From Rhodovulum steppense (GTDB lineage: Bacteria; Pseudomonadota; Alphaproteobacteria; Rhodobacterales; Rhodobacteraceae), in NCBI RefSeq assembly GCF_004339675.1, contig NZ_SLVM01000009.1, positions 85,679 through 149,678 of the forward strand: DNA of 64,000 nucleotides, given 5' to 3'. The notes beneath the pieces are model-generated. The model searched no databases. It saw only the letters and a list, made by a program, of their open reading frames with translations, and had not been told where the DNA came from. Positions 34,549 to 42,758 of the stretch are shown here, in pieces. Numbering within the stretch: the stretch's first letter is position 1; each line of letters begins with the position of its first letter. Made by a program: the position numbers and the translations under genes.

Positions 34549-34908
34549 CTATTCCTCGGGCGGCGCGGGCACGCCGCGCGGCCATGTGATACGGATCGTG
34601 GTCTCCGGCGCTTCCAGGTCCTCGGCCCAGATCGCGCCATTGGCATCCATCAGCAGCCAGAACATTTCCGGATCGCCGGTCTCGGCCGCGGCGATTCGGT
34701 CCAGCCGCTCGCCCTGTTTGGTCTCGCGCAGATGGCGCAGGGCAAATTCCTCGGGCGGCGGCGAGAGGCGGCGTTTCAGACAGCTCACCGGCTGGCCGTC
34801 CGGCCCGGTGACCTGCGTGGTCGGGATGCCGTGATAGCGGCTTTCGGGCGGGAAATCGGTGCGCTCGACGATGCCCGCTTCGAACATCGCCTGGATCGGG
34901 TTCTTCAT
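34549..34908 (-). CDS. LysM-like tail adaptor protein
   Basis: 119 residues. The middle LRETKQGERLDRIAAAETG followed by PEMFWLLMDANGAIWAEDLE reads like the LysM/tail-protein-X repeat (G-x-R-x-D-x-I-A then a short helix). Equivalent eCIS proteins carry a CIS_tube domain with a LysM tail; here those two parts are on separate, coupled genes. It probably binds the hub-tube junction. The start overlaps the preceding gene. Confidence 0.82.
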   Translation of the reverse strand: MKNPIQAMFEAGIVERTDFPPESRYHGIPTTQVTGPDGQPVSCLKRRLSPPPEEFALRHLRETKQGERLDRIAAAETGDPEMFWLLMDANGAIWAEDLEAPETTIRITWPRGVPAPPEE

Positions 34909-35564
34909 GCCGACAGCCCCCCCAGTCCCAATTCGCCCAGCTGCCCGGCGGCGGCGCGTGCGGCCAGCGCCTCCTTGCCTTGCAGATAGGCCATGAACAG
35001 CCCGCCGCCGCGATGGTCGAAGCCCAGATCGGCGACCGACAGCACCCGAAGCGTCAGGCTGACCCGCGCGCGGATCGGGTTCAGCGCGGGGTCGAAGAAT
35101 TCCTCGGTGATCGACAGTTCGGCCAGCCGCACCGGCACCACGCGGCTGCGGCTCCAGACGAACAGCGCCAGCGGGGTTTCGACGGGCGTGATCTCGAAAC
35201 TGCCGCTGCGGCGCTGGGCGCCCTGGCGTTCGAGTTGCGCGACCGTCGGGTGCAGCATCGATTCCAGCGCGGCAAGTGCGGGGAACAGCCCGGTCTCGAC
35301 CGCGGCGGCGTTGCTGTCGGGAAATTCAAGCTGGTCGGTTGCGTCCAGTTCCGCCTCGAAGGTGATCGTCTCGACCGCGGGGCCGGTCAGCCGCAGCGGA
35401 TGCGCCCGCGCGCCCTCGCCCTCGACCGCCTGCGCGCTCAGCCGACGGCTCAGCGTCTCGGCGGCGTATTGCAGCGCCACGATCCGGCGCACCGCGCCGC
35501 TGCCCGGCTCGATCAGCACCAGCCCCGCGCGGGTCAGCCGGGGAGAATGGGGAAAGCCGGTCAT
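34905..35564 (-). CDS. CIS tube-like adaptor protein (Afp7-like)
   Basis: 219 residues. SGAVRRIVALQYAAETLSRR and EGEGARAHPLRLTGPAVETI fit the N-terminal pattern of the CIS tube-initiator family, and FEITPVETPLALFVWSRSRV, VRLAELSITEEFFDPALNPI and ARVSLTLRVLSVADL complete it. It is expected to form the first ring of the tube on the hub. ATG coupled to the DUF4157 gene and to the LysM-like gene. Confidence 0.87.
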   Translation of the reverse strand: MTGFPHSPRLTRAGLVLIEPGSGAVRRIVALQYAAETLSRRLSAQAVEGEGARAHPLRLTGPAVETITFEAELDATDQLEFPDSNAAAVETGLFPALAALESMLHPTVAQLERQGAQRRSGSFEITPVETPLALFVWSRSRVVPVRLAELSITEEFFDPALNPIRARVSLTLRVLSVADLGFDHRGGGLFMAYLQGKEALAARAAAGQLGELGLGGLSA

Positions 35565-37288
35565 GTGATCCTCACCTCGACCCGGTCGGAATTGGTGCCG
35601 GTGTTGTCCGCCACCTGAACGGTGACGGTGCCTGCCGCTGTGCCGATGGTCAGCGTGGCGCGGGTTTCGTCTGACGGATCCTTGGCGATCGTGCAGCCCA
35701 GATCGGGGGGCACGATGGTCCAGTCGAGCGAGGTTCCCGCCGGCAGCGTTCCGGGCAGCGCCTCGACCCTCAGCGAGACGGTGCGCGGTGCGGGCGCGGC
35801 GGCGGCTTCCTCGGTCTCGGACCCGGCGCTGGGCGGCGGCGGGGAAGCGCTCTTCGGCGTATTCACAGGCGAGGCGGTCAGGTTGGTGACCGCAGGCGGG
35901 CCGGAATAGTCCTCGACATGCTCGATTCCGTTCACAGTGGTCACGAACTCCACATCCGTGCCGCTTCGGCGCAGGGTACGGCTGTGGGCGGTCGTGGTGA
36001 ACCGGGTCCAGCGACTGCCCGAGGCAGCACGCGGGTTGAAGAAGTGGAACTGCTGGTCGAGCGTCAGCGTGACCGGCAGGCGGTTGGTGGGTCGAGGGTT
36101 TGAATGGCTCTGGACGTGATCACCGACCTTGATGAGGTCGCGATGGGTGCTGACATTGTCGCCATCGGCAAGGCCGGAGGTCGCCGAGGTCGGCCCGAAC
36201 TCGCCGGTATCGGTCAGTGCCCAGCTTCCGGCTGCATCGTTTGCAAGCGTGCCGGTATGCAGGGTGAAGCTGTCGCGGCCCCGACCGAAGGGCCAGTTCC
36301 GCCCGCTGAAGGCATGGGTCGCGCCCGTAGGGTTGGGCGCGCCCGGAAAACGTTCGCCGATCCGAAGGTTCGTCAGCACGTTCTGCGAACCTTCGTTGCT
36401 GGTGAAGACATGCTGGAAGGCGGCGCCGTAATCGTCGGCCGAAGTGGTCAGGTCGGACGCCACGGTTGTGGTCTCGATGCCCGTGGGAATCGAGGCAATG
36501 TAGAAGGTCCGCGAGAACGTGCCCGCGCTATTCGCGGCGCGCACGGTCAGGGAGCCGCCAGTCTGGTCAGCCGCGAGTGTGATTGTCCCGTTCTCGCCAA
36601 TCGTCGTGCCCTGCGCCTTGGTGGCGGTGCCATCGGCAATCGACCAGGTGACTTCGGTTCCGTTCGTGCTTGCGGTCAATCGCGCGGTGCCCCCGGCCGC
36701 GGCGGGGATCGCCTTGGTCTGGTCGAAGTTGAAGTCGATCTGCGTCGGGCGAACCGGCGCGGTTTCCTCTTCGCCCGTGCGCCGGATAACCCCCTTGCCC
36801 TGCTGCAAGGTATGGGTCAGCTCATGCGCCATCAGATGCCGCCCCTCACGGGTTTCGGGGGCGTATTCGCCGGGGGCGAGGGCGATGTTCTGGCCCAGCG
36901 TATAGGCGCGCGCGCCGATGCCGCGCGCGGCTGCGCCTGCCCGTGTGCCTTCGTGCAGGCGGACTGCCGACAGGTCGCGGCCGAAGCGCGGCTCGAAGAA
37001 TCGCCGCTCGGCGGGGGAAAGCGGCCGCCCGCCGTTGGCGACGGCGGCCGCGGCCTTGGCGGTGGCCATGCTCTGCCGGTCATCCGCCCCGGTTTCATCG
37101 CTCTGGCGCTGGATCAGCGGCGTGACCGGCAAGGGGCCAGTCAGGGGCGTGGGGCGGTCGGCGGTGACGGCATCGGCGATGCGGTCGGCCTCCTGCTCGA
37201 ACCGGTCGCCCGGGCGGCCGAGCATGGGCTTTGTCTGCACGCGCGCGGCGGTGGCGGGTTGGGCGGGTTGCGGCGGGGCGTGGGTCAT
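35561..37288 (-). CDS. DUF4157 (eCIS core domain) protein with Ig-like and unknown C-terminal regions
   Basis: 575 residues. Residues ~85-165 are DUF4157, the domain most specifically linked to eCIS: PLSPAERRFFEPRFGRDLSA, VRLHEGTRAGAAARGIGARA, YTLGQNIALAPGEY and the zincin-like HELTH (155-159) in HLMAHELTHTLQQ. N-terminal ~80 residues are low-complexity and may act as a loading signal. Residues ~180-275 look like a bacterial Ig-like fold (TWSIADGTATKAQGTTIGEN). The rest, including GRNWPFGRGRDSFTLHTG, matches no toxin domain I know, and it ends in another Ig-like segment. It may be cargo, a maturation protease or a structural protein; sequence alone does not choose. Confidence 0.88.
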   Translation of the reverse strand: MTHAPPQPAQPATAARVQTKPMLGRPGDRFEQEADRIADAVTADRPTPLTGPLPVTPLIQRQSDETGADDRQSMATAKAAAAVANGGRPLSPAERRFFEPRFGRDLSAVRLHEGTRAGAAARGIGARAYTLGQNIALAPGEYAPETREGRHLMAHELTHTLQQGKGVIRRTGEEETAPVRPTQIDFNFDQTKAIPAAAGGTARLTASTNGTEVTWSIADGTATKAQGTTIGENGTITLAADQTGGSLTVRAANSAGTFSRTFYIASIPTGIETTTVASDLTTSADDYGAAFQHVFTSNEGSQNVLTNLRIGERFPGAPNPTGATHAFSGRNWPFGRGRDSFTLHTGTLANDAAGSWALTDTGEFGPTSATSGLADGDNVSTHRDLIKVGDHVQSHSNPRPTNRLPVTLTLDQQFHFFNPRAASGSRWTRFTTTAHSRTLRRSGTDVEFVTTVNGIEHVEDYSGPPAVTNLTASPVNTPKSASPPPPSAGSETEEAAAAPAPRTVSLRVEALPGTLPAGTSLDWTIVPPDLGCTIAKDPSDETRATLTIGTAAGTVTVQVADNTGTNSDRVEVRIT

Positions 37289-37548
37289 GGGCCTGTTCCT
37301 TCCAGCACGCTGCGGGCCAGCCCGGACACCGCCCGCCCGATGGCGGGTTCGATCCCGGCCTCGCCCGCGTCGGCCTGCGCCCGCGCCGCCATGCCTGCGC
37401 GAGCCTGCGGGGCGGGGGTCAGCGGGGCGCTGCCTGCCAGCGCCTCGGCCAGTGCCCCGGCAATGGCGCGTTCAAGGGCCGCGCGCGAGACCGGCCCGCC
37501 CGTGACGCTGAGCGCGTCGATCCGGATCGTGATGCGTTGTGGGGTCAT
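37285..37548 (-). CDS. Small eCIS protein of unknown function
   Basis: 87 residues between the ATPase and DUF4157 genes, overlapping both by 4 bp, which is strong evidence for a real translated gene. [20 protein letters not shown] gives a beta strand, then helices rich in Ala (SRAALERAIAGALAEALAGS) and IGRAVSGLARSVLEGTG at the end. No signal peptide or membrane segment. Possibly a chaperone or adaptor for the adjacent DUF4157 protein; not recognised. Confidence 0.75.
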   Translation of the reverse strand: MTPQRITIRIDALSVTGGPVSRAALERAIAGALAEALAGSAPLTPAPQARAGMAARAQADAGEAGIEPAIGRAVSGLARSVLEGTGP

Positions 37549-39455
37549 TCCAGTGCCCTCCGTTCCGCGGCGGTGAAGGGTTTTTCCAGCTTGGCGTATT
37601 CGCGTTCGGCGGCGGCCAGGACGTGGGCCATCGTGACTGGCCCGCCGGTGTCGGCGGCCAGGTAGCTTGCGTTCAGCGCGACGGAGCGGATCGCCCCGCC
37701 CGCAAGGTTCAACCGCGCCAGCCGCGCGGGATCGAGCCCCGAGGTCGGCGTGGCGGCGGGGAAGATCCGCGCCCAGATCGCTGCGCGCGCCGCCGCATCG
37801 GGGAAGGGGAAGGTCACGACGAAGCGCAGCCGCCGCAGGAAGGCCGCATCCAGCGCCGATTTCTGGTTCGTCGTCAGGATCGCGAGGCCGGGATAGGATT
37901 CCATCCGCTGCAACAGGTAGCTGACCTCGATATTGGCGTAGCGGTCGTGGCTGTCGCGCACCTCCGAGCGTTTGCCGAACAGCGCGTCGGCCTCGTCGAA
38001 CAGCAGGATCGCGCCGCTGGCCTCGGCGGCGGCAAAGACGCGCGACAGGTTCTTTTCGGTCTCGCCGATATATTTGCTGACCACCTGGCTCAGGTCGATC
38101 CGGTAAAGATCGAGCGCCAGTTCGCCCGCGATCACCTCGGCGGCCAGCGTCTTGCCGGTGCCCGAGGCCCCCGCGAACAGCGCCGCCGAACCCAGGCCCC
38201 TGGGGCTTTTCTCGCGCCAGCCCCATTGGTCGCTGACCTGCCAGCATTGGCGGACATGGGCGGCCAGGTCCTTGATCTGCGCGATCAGCGGCGCGGGCAG
38301 CACCAGATCGTCCCATGTGGCGCGGGAGTCGATCCGCTGCGCGAGCCCGTCCAGACGCCGCCGCCCCTGCACCCGCGCCGCCTGCCAGAGCGCGGGGGCA
38401 AGCCTGTCGGGCGGGGTGCCGGGGGGCAGCATGTCGGCGGCGGCGGCGATGCCTGCGCGGTCCAGCGCGAACTGCCCCGCCAGATGGTCGAGCGCGGGGC
38501 CAAGTGCGGCGGCGTGCGCCGACCCCAGCGTCGCCTGCCAGACCGCGCGGCGTTCGGTGCTGTCGGGGGCGGGGGTCTCGATCCGCAGGCGCGGGGCGCG
38601 TTCGGGCGGCTCGGGATCGGGCGCGGCGATGGCGGTGGGGCCATGCAGCAGATCGGCCAGCGCGCGGGCCGCTTCGGCGCTTTCGGCCGCCGCCTCGATC
38701 AGCAGGGCGCCATCGCTGAAGGCCAGTTCACGGTCGATCAGCCGGGCCAGCGCATGCCGCTCGGCCGGATCGGCGGGCAGATCGGCGGCCCCGATCCGAA
38801 AAAGCGCCAGCCCCAGCGCGGCGGCGGCTGTTGCCATCGCCGCCCGCGTCGCCGTCGGATCGGGACCGGCTAGCAGCAGCACGGGCAGCGGCCCGGGCAT
38901 GTCCCAGGCGCGCGCGATGGTGGCGGCGCTGTCGCGCGCCGCGCCGGTCGGCGGCGCATCGGGCGCCGGCACCGGGCGGACATGTGCCGCAAGACGCGGG
39001 TCGAGATAGCCCAGCCCCATCAGGAACTGCACCGCGCGTTCATCCGCGGCCAGCGTCCGGCGCAACATCGGCCCGGTGCCGTCCAGCGTCAGAAGCAGGT
39101 GGCGGCGCAGCGGCGCGGCGGGGCAAAGCGCGGTCCATGCCTCGGGACCCAGCACCGCCAGCGCCAGCGAAAGATCGGCGCGCACCCCCCCGGTTGCCGC
39201 GGCGATGGCCTCGGCCAGACCGGCATGCAGGTCTGGTCCGGCGGCCAGCGCCATCAGGTCGGCCTCGATCGGCGTCAGCCCGAAGCGCAGGGCCAGGGTT
39301 TCCAGCGCCGATCCGGCGGTGCCGTCGCGCGGCAGCGGGCCGGGACTGGTCGGGGCGGCGATACGGGCGGCCAGCGCATCGCAATGGCGGGCAAGGGCGG
39401 CGCGCATTGCCTGCGTTGCGGTTTCGGCGGCGGTTATGCGCGGCTCGGCACTCAT
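37545..39455 (-). CDS. AAA+ ATPase of the eCIS (Afp15-like)
   Basis: 636 residues. The C-terminal ~240 residues form the AAA+ module: Walker [19 protein letters not shown] (about 423-430), Walker [16 protein letters not shown] (about 475), sensor 1 [16 protein letters not shown] and an arginine finger in [14 protein letters not shown]. The long N-terminal part (LRPR-type helices, [20 protein letters not shown]) is shared with Afp15-like eCIS ATPases, which are needed for particle assembly or cargo loading (family knowledge). Cytoplasmic. Confidence 0.94.
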   Translation of the reverse strand: MSAEPRITAAETATQAMRAALARHCDALAARIAAPTSPGPLPRDGTAGSALETLALRFGLTPIEADLMALAAGPDLHAGLAEAIAAATGGVRADLSLALAVLGPEAWTALCPAAPLRRHLLLTLDGTGPMLRRTLAADERAVQFLMGLGYLDPRLAAHVRPVPAPDAPPTGAARDSAATIARAWDMPGPLPVLLLAGPDPTATRAAMATAAAALGLALFRIGAADLPADPAERHALARLIDRELAFSDGALLIEAAAESAEAARALADLLHGPTAIAAPDPEPPERAPRLRIETPAPDSTERRAVWQATLGSAHAAALGPALDHLAGQFALDRAGIAAAADMLPPGTPPDRLAPALWQAARVQGRRRLDGLAQRIDSRATWDDLVLPAPLIAQIKDLAAHVRQCWQVSDQWGWREKSPRGLGSAALFAGASGTGKTLAAEVIAGELALDLYRIDLSQVVSKYIGETEKNLSRVFAAAEASGAILLFDEADALFGKRSEVRDSHDRYANIEVSYLLQRMESYPGLAILTTNQKSALDAAFLRRLRFVVTFPFPDAAARAAIWARIFPAATPTSGLDPARLARLNLAGGAIRSVALNASYLAADTGGPVTMAHVLAAAEREYAKLEKPFTAAERRALE

Positions 39456-40786
39456 GGGATCGTCACCGTTTCCAGCGCGGGCGGCTCGGCCAGCCGGTCG
39501 ATCACCGGGCTGTCGATCCCATCGACGCGCAGCCGCACCGGCAGCGCCGCGCCGGGGGGAAGCCCCGCGAACTCGGCCGCAACGGTGGTTGTCGGGGCGG
39601 GGGGTGTCTCGACCAGCGCCATCTGCTGGCCGACAAGGATCGCGACGCTCTGGCCCGGCCGGATCGGTGGCGAGCAGGTCACGGTGACCGTGACGCCCCC
39701 GGCCGTGGCCGTGGCGCTGGCCGTGATGGCGGGGGCCAGTGCGATGGCCAGCGCGTTCGTTGCCGCATCGCGCCCGTCATCGCCCAGCAGATGCAGCGCG
39801 ACCGCATAGGGGCCGATCCGCCACGCGCCCGGATCGGCGCCGCTGCCCTCCAGCGGATCGCCGGGCGGGCGCGGCGGACCGGCGGGCAGGTCGACCACGA
39901 TCCGGATCGGCGCCGAGGGGCCGGGCGGGGAAAGCTCCAGCACCTGCCCGGTATCGGGCCGGGTGAAGCGCACCGTTGCCGTGCCGCGGTCCAGCGCGCT
40001 GCCGCTCAGCGCGATCCGGCGGCCCAGTCGCATCACCGGCTGGCCATCCAGCGGCTCGATCCCCATCAGCGTCGGCACCCCCGACAACAGATCGGGGCGC
40101 AGCGCCACGCCCGGATCGCGCCCGCTTTCGGCATCGCGCAGCCCGCCGCGGCTGAGCACCGGCAGGCTGGGGCGCGTCGCGATCTCGCGCTCGATCAGCA
40201 CCAGCGCGACATCATAGGCGACCGTCGTGCGATAGCTGGTCTGCATCGCGGTCCAGATCCGCGACATGTCGTCAAGCGACAGCGCGCGCGGCGTGATCCT
40301 GATCCGCTCGACCTGATCGGCCAGCCGCACCGCCTGGTCCAGCCAGCCTTGCGTCGGGCTGACATCGCCCGCGATCCCGGCGGCAAGGGCGTTGCGGATC
40401 GCCTCGCGCGGGACGATGGCGGTTTCGTGAAAGGTCTGCATCGCAAAGCCCAGCAGCGTCTCGGCGTTCAATTGCTCGCCCGAGATCGCCGTCAGCAGGT
40501 AATGCAGGTCCAGCGCCAGCCGCGGCCGCCGGGTCAGCCGCCCCTGCGCATCGCGGGTGGGCAGGTCGTCAACGCTCAGCGCGGCGTTCGGCGTGATCCG
40601 GTGCAGGTACAGGTTCAGCCGGTTGCCCTGCGCCTCGGCATCGTCGGTCAGGATGCGGTCGGGCGGCAGGGCCGTGACCGCGAAATCGCCGCCCAGCACC
40701 TGGCTTGCATCGGCCTCGATCAGCGCGTCGTGCAGCAGGCTTTTCAGAAGCTGGGTCACCGCCGACAGGGCAAGCACATTGCTCAT
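39452..40786 (-). CDS. DUF4255 tail-cap protein (Afp16-like)
   Basis: 444 residues. The N-terminal ~200 match DUF4255: MSNVLALSAVTQLLKSLLHD, GNRLNLYLHRITPNAALSVD, LDLHYLLTAISGEQLNAETL and QTFHETAIVPREAIRNAL. In Afp/PVC this protein terminates tube and sheath assembly. The extra C-terminal ~200 residues (IRIVVDLPAGPPRPPGDPLE, ATATAGGVTVTVTCSPPIRP) look like Ig-like/beta-sandwich domains and make the protein longer than a bare cap. ATGA overlaps at both ends. Confidence 0.92.
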   Translation of the reverse strand: MSNVLALSAVTQLLKSLLHDALIEADASQVLGGDFAVTALPPDRILTDDAEAQGNRLNLYLHRITPNAALSVDDLPTRDAQGRLTRRPRLALDLHYLLTAISGEQLNAETLLGFAMQTFHETAIVPREAIRNALAAGIAGDVSPTQGWLDQAVRLADQVERIRITPRALSLDDMSRIWTAMQTSYRTTVAYDVALVLIEREIATRPSLPVLSRGGLRDAESGRDPGVALRPDLLSGVPTLMGIEPLDGQPVMRLGRRIALSGSALDRGTATVRFTRPDTGQVLELSPPGPSAPIRIVVDLPAGPPRPPGDPLEGSGADPGAWRIGPYAVALHLLGDDGRDAATNALAIALAPAITASATATAGGVTVTVTCSPPIRPGQSVAILVGQQMALVETPPAPTTTVAAEFAGLPPGAALPVRLRVDGIDSPVIDRLAEPPALETVTIP

Positions 40787-41508
40787 CGCCCGCCCTCCTT
40801 GCCGCGCAGGTAATCGGCCAGCGGGGCGGTGCCGCGGCGCGTGCGGGGCGGGTCCTGTGCCGCCCGGGGCGGGTCGGCGACGATGTGCAACCGGCCGATA
40901 TGGATGGTGATCTCGGGCGGCGGGGGCGGGGCAGGGGGCGGCGTTGCCGCAACCGGCGGCGGCGCGTGCGGGGCGGGCTGCGGAGCGCGGGGCAACGCAG
41001 CGGCGGGCGGTTGCAGCGGTTCGGGCGGCGGGCCGAGCGTGGCGGCGGGGGGCGGGGCCGTCCGCATCGCGGATGCGGGTTCCGGCGGGGACAGGGGTGT
41101 GGGCCGGGCCGCTGTCGGGGCGGGGGCCGGTTGAGGCGACGCAGCCGGCGCGGGGGCAGGAGCGGCCGGGACCCTTGCCTCGGCCAGCGCCTCGGGCTTC
41201 TGCGCCTGTGAAAGGGGCAGAGCGGGTTGGTCCAGCGGCGCAGGCGGCGCAGGCTGCGCGGCGCGCGACGGGGGCGGGGTCGGGCGCGGTTCGGCGGCCG
41301 GATCGGGCGGCGGGTTTGCACGGGTCTGGCGGGGGCGGGGCTCCGGGGCCGCTTCGGCGGCGGGGCGGGGGGCAAGCGTCTCGGTCACGGTTTCGGCGAG
41401 TGTCGCATCCGCGCCCGGTCCGGTTTCGAACCGCGCGGCAAGGCGCGGGCGCAGCCCCGCGGGCGCCTGCCCGGTCGCCCGGGCGATCAGGCGGGCCAGC
41501 GCGCTCAT
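40783..41508 (-). CDS. Proline/alanine-rich eCIS protein of unknown function
   Basis: 241 residues. A short structured N-terminus (MSALARLIARATGQAPAGL) and C-terminus (EITIHIGRLHIVADPP, then APLADYLRGKEGGR) flank ~170 residues of Pro/Ala repeats, likely disordered or polyproline-like. The conserved ITIHIGRLHIVAD end suggests one beta strand that docks onto a partner. A real gene because its start overlaps the preceding stop and its stop overlaps the DUF4255 start. A length-setting, tether or chaperone role is guesswork. Confidence 0.75.
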   Translation of the reverse strand: MSALARLIARATGQAPAGLRPRLAARFETGPGADATLAETVTETLAPRPAAEAAPEPRPRQTRANPPPDPAAEPRPTPPPSRAAQPAPPAPLDQPALPLSQAQKPEALAEARVPAAPAPAPAASPQPAPAPTAARPTPLSPPEPASAMRTAPPPAATLGPPPEPLQPPAAALPRAPQPAPHAPPPVAATPPPAPPPPPEITIHIGRLHIVADPPRAAQDPPRTRRGTAPLADYLRGKEGGR

Positions 41509-42200
41509 GTCGTCCCCCGCGCAAGGCGCAGATAGGCCGCGCGGCGGGCGGGCGACAGCGCCAGCACATCCGCTTCGCGCCATCCATAGGCGCGGGCAAG
41601 CTCCGCCACCTCGGCCAGCAGGCGCAGCGCGGCGGCCTCGACCTCGGCCCAGAGATGGGCGGCGATGTCGACGCTTTCGCGCCAGTCCGCGCCGCAGTCG
41701 GGGCAAGTCAGCAGGCAGCGCGCCTCGGCCGCCGCTGCCCGCGCCTCGATCTCGGCCTCGATCGCGCGGGCCTCGGTCTCGGACAGCGCCTCGCCATCGG
41801 GCACAAGGCGGGCGCGCAGGAAGCCCGGCAGCGCCTCGGGCGCGACGCCGCGCGCGGCGGCCAGATCGCGGCTGGTCAGCGGCGCCAGCGTCACCGCGCG
41901 GCTGCCGATCCGCAGCGGGCCGGGCACGGGCGCCTCAAGCGCGCCCGCCAGCGCGTCGGCCTCCAGCGTCACCTCGACATCCGCGCCGCAATCGGGGCAG
42001 GCGGCCACGCAGTCGAGCACCGGTCCGAAGGTTGCCCGCCGCAACGCCAGCAGCAAGCGGTCACGCTCGGCCAGCGCCAGATCGGCCGCGTCCCCGTGCC
42101 CGCCCGCCCAGAGCAGCACCAGCGCCCGGTCAAGCGGAGCGCGGCCCAGCCCGGCCTCCCAGGCCATCAGCATCGCCTCTGGGTTCAGTCCTGCCCGCAT
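41505..42200 (-). CDS. T4-like baseplate hub assembly chaperone with CPDC cysteine pairs
   Basis: 231 residues resembling the T4 gp26-like/baseplate-hub chaperone found after the tube gene in eCIS clusters. LLLALRRATFGPVLDCVAAC and ALRLLAEVAELARAYGWREA are family-like. It holds two C-x3-CPDC units: C64/C68/C71 and C162/C166/C169, both continuing as CGAD. The pair probably makes one zinc site. The long helical arm between them (EAEIEARAAAAEARC) may be a coiled coil. Confidence 0.82.
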   Translation of the reverse strand: MRAGLNPEAMLMAWEAGLGRAPLDRALVLLWAGGHGDAADLALAERDRLLLALRRATFGPVLDCVAACPDCGADVEVTLEADALAGALEAPVPGPLRIGSRAVTLAPLTSRDLAAARGVAPEALPGFLRARLVPDGEALSETEARAIEAEIEARAAAAEARCLLTCPDCGADWRESVDIAAHLWAEVEAAALRLLAEVAELARAYGWREADVLALSPARRAAYLRLARGTT

Positions 42201-42239
42201 CTTTCAAGGCCCCCCCGGGCCATCCGCCCGTTCGCGCCC

Positions 42240-42743
42240 CTATTCCTGCGGTTCCACCACCTCGCGGTCGCGCAGCCAGCCCTCGTTTTCCAGCTTGATC
42301 GACTGGATCGCCACGGCATTGGCATTGGCATCAAGCTCGGGCAGGGCCTGGAACTCGGACACCCAGCAGCGATAGACGTTGTAGGCCAGCGCCAGCTGGC
42401 CCGCCTCGTTATACATCTCGATGATGATGTCCTTGCGGAAATCCTTGAGCGCTACCTCGGCCCCCAGACCGGCCTCGACATTCCAGACAAGGTTCGCCCA
42501 GGTCTCGAATTCGGGGTCGTGGGTGACGCCGCGTTCCAGCGTGATCGCCTCGAACTTGGACCGGCCGGGCGATTTTCGGCTGGTCGAAGGATCGCCGCCG
42601 ACGCGATGCTCGACCACCTCGGTCGTGCGTTTCAGCGCGCCGACCTTCGAGATGCCCGCGACATAGCGGCCATCCCATTTCACGCGGAACTTGAAGTTCT
42701 TGTAGGGGTCGAAGCGGTGGGTGTTGACGCTGAATTCTGCCAT
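42240..42743 (-). CDS. Inner tube protein
   Basis: 167 residues, the usual length for the gp19/Afp1-5 tube family. MAEFSVNTHRFDPYKNFKFR, VAGISKVGALKRTTEVVEHR, FEAITLERGVTHDPEFETWA and IEMYNEAGQLALAYNVYRCW then PELDANANAVAIQSIKLENE are all diagnostic of phage tail tube proteins. It polymerises inside the sheath and forms the ejected hollow needle. The gene follows the sheath gene by 15 bp. Confidence 0.95.
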   Translation of the reverse strand: MAEFSVNTHRFDPYKNFKFRVKWDGRYVAGISKVGALKRTTEVVEHRVGGDPSTSRKSPGRSKFEAITLERGVTHDPEFETWANLVWNVEAGLGAEVALKDFRKDIIIEMYNEAGQLALAYNVYRCWVSEFQALPELDANANAVAIQSIKLENEGWLRDREVVEPQE

Positions 42744-42758
42744 GGTCCCGGCCTTTCC

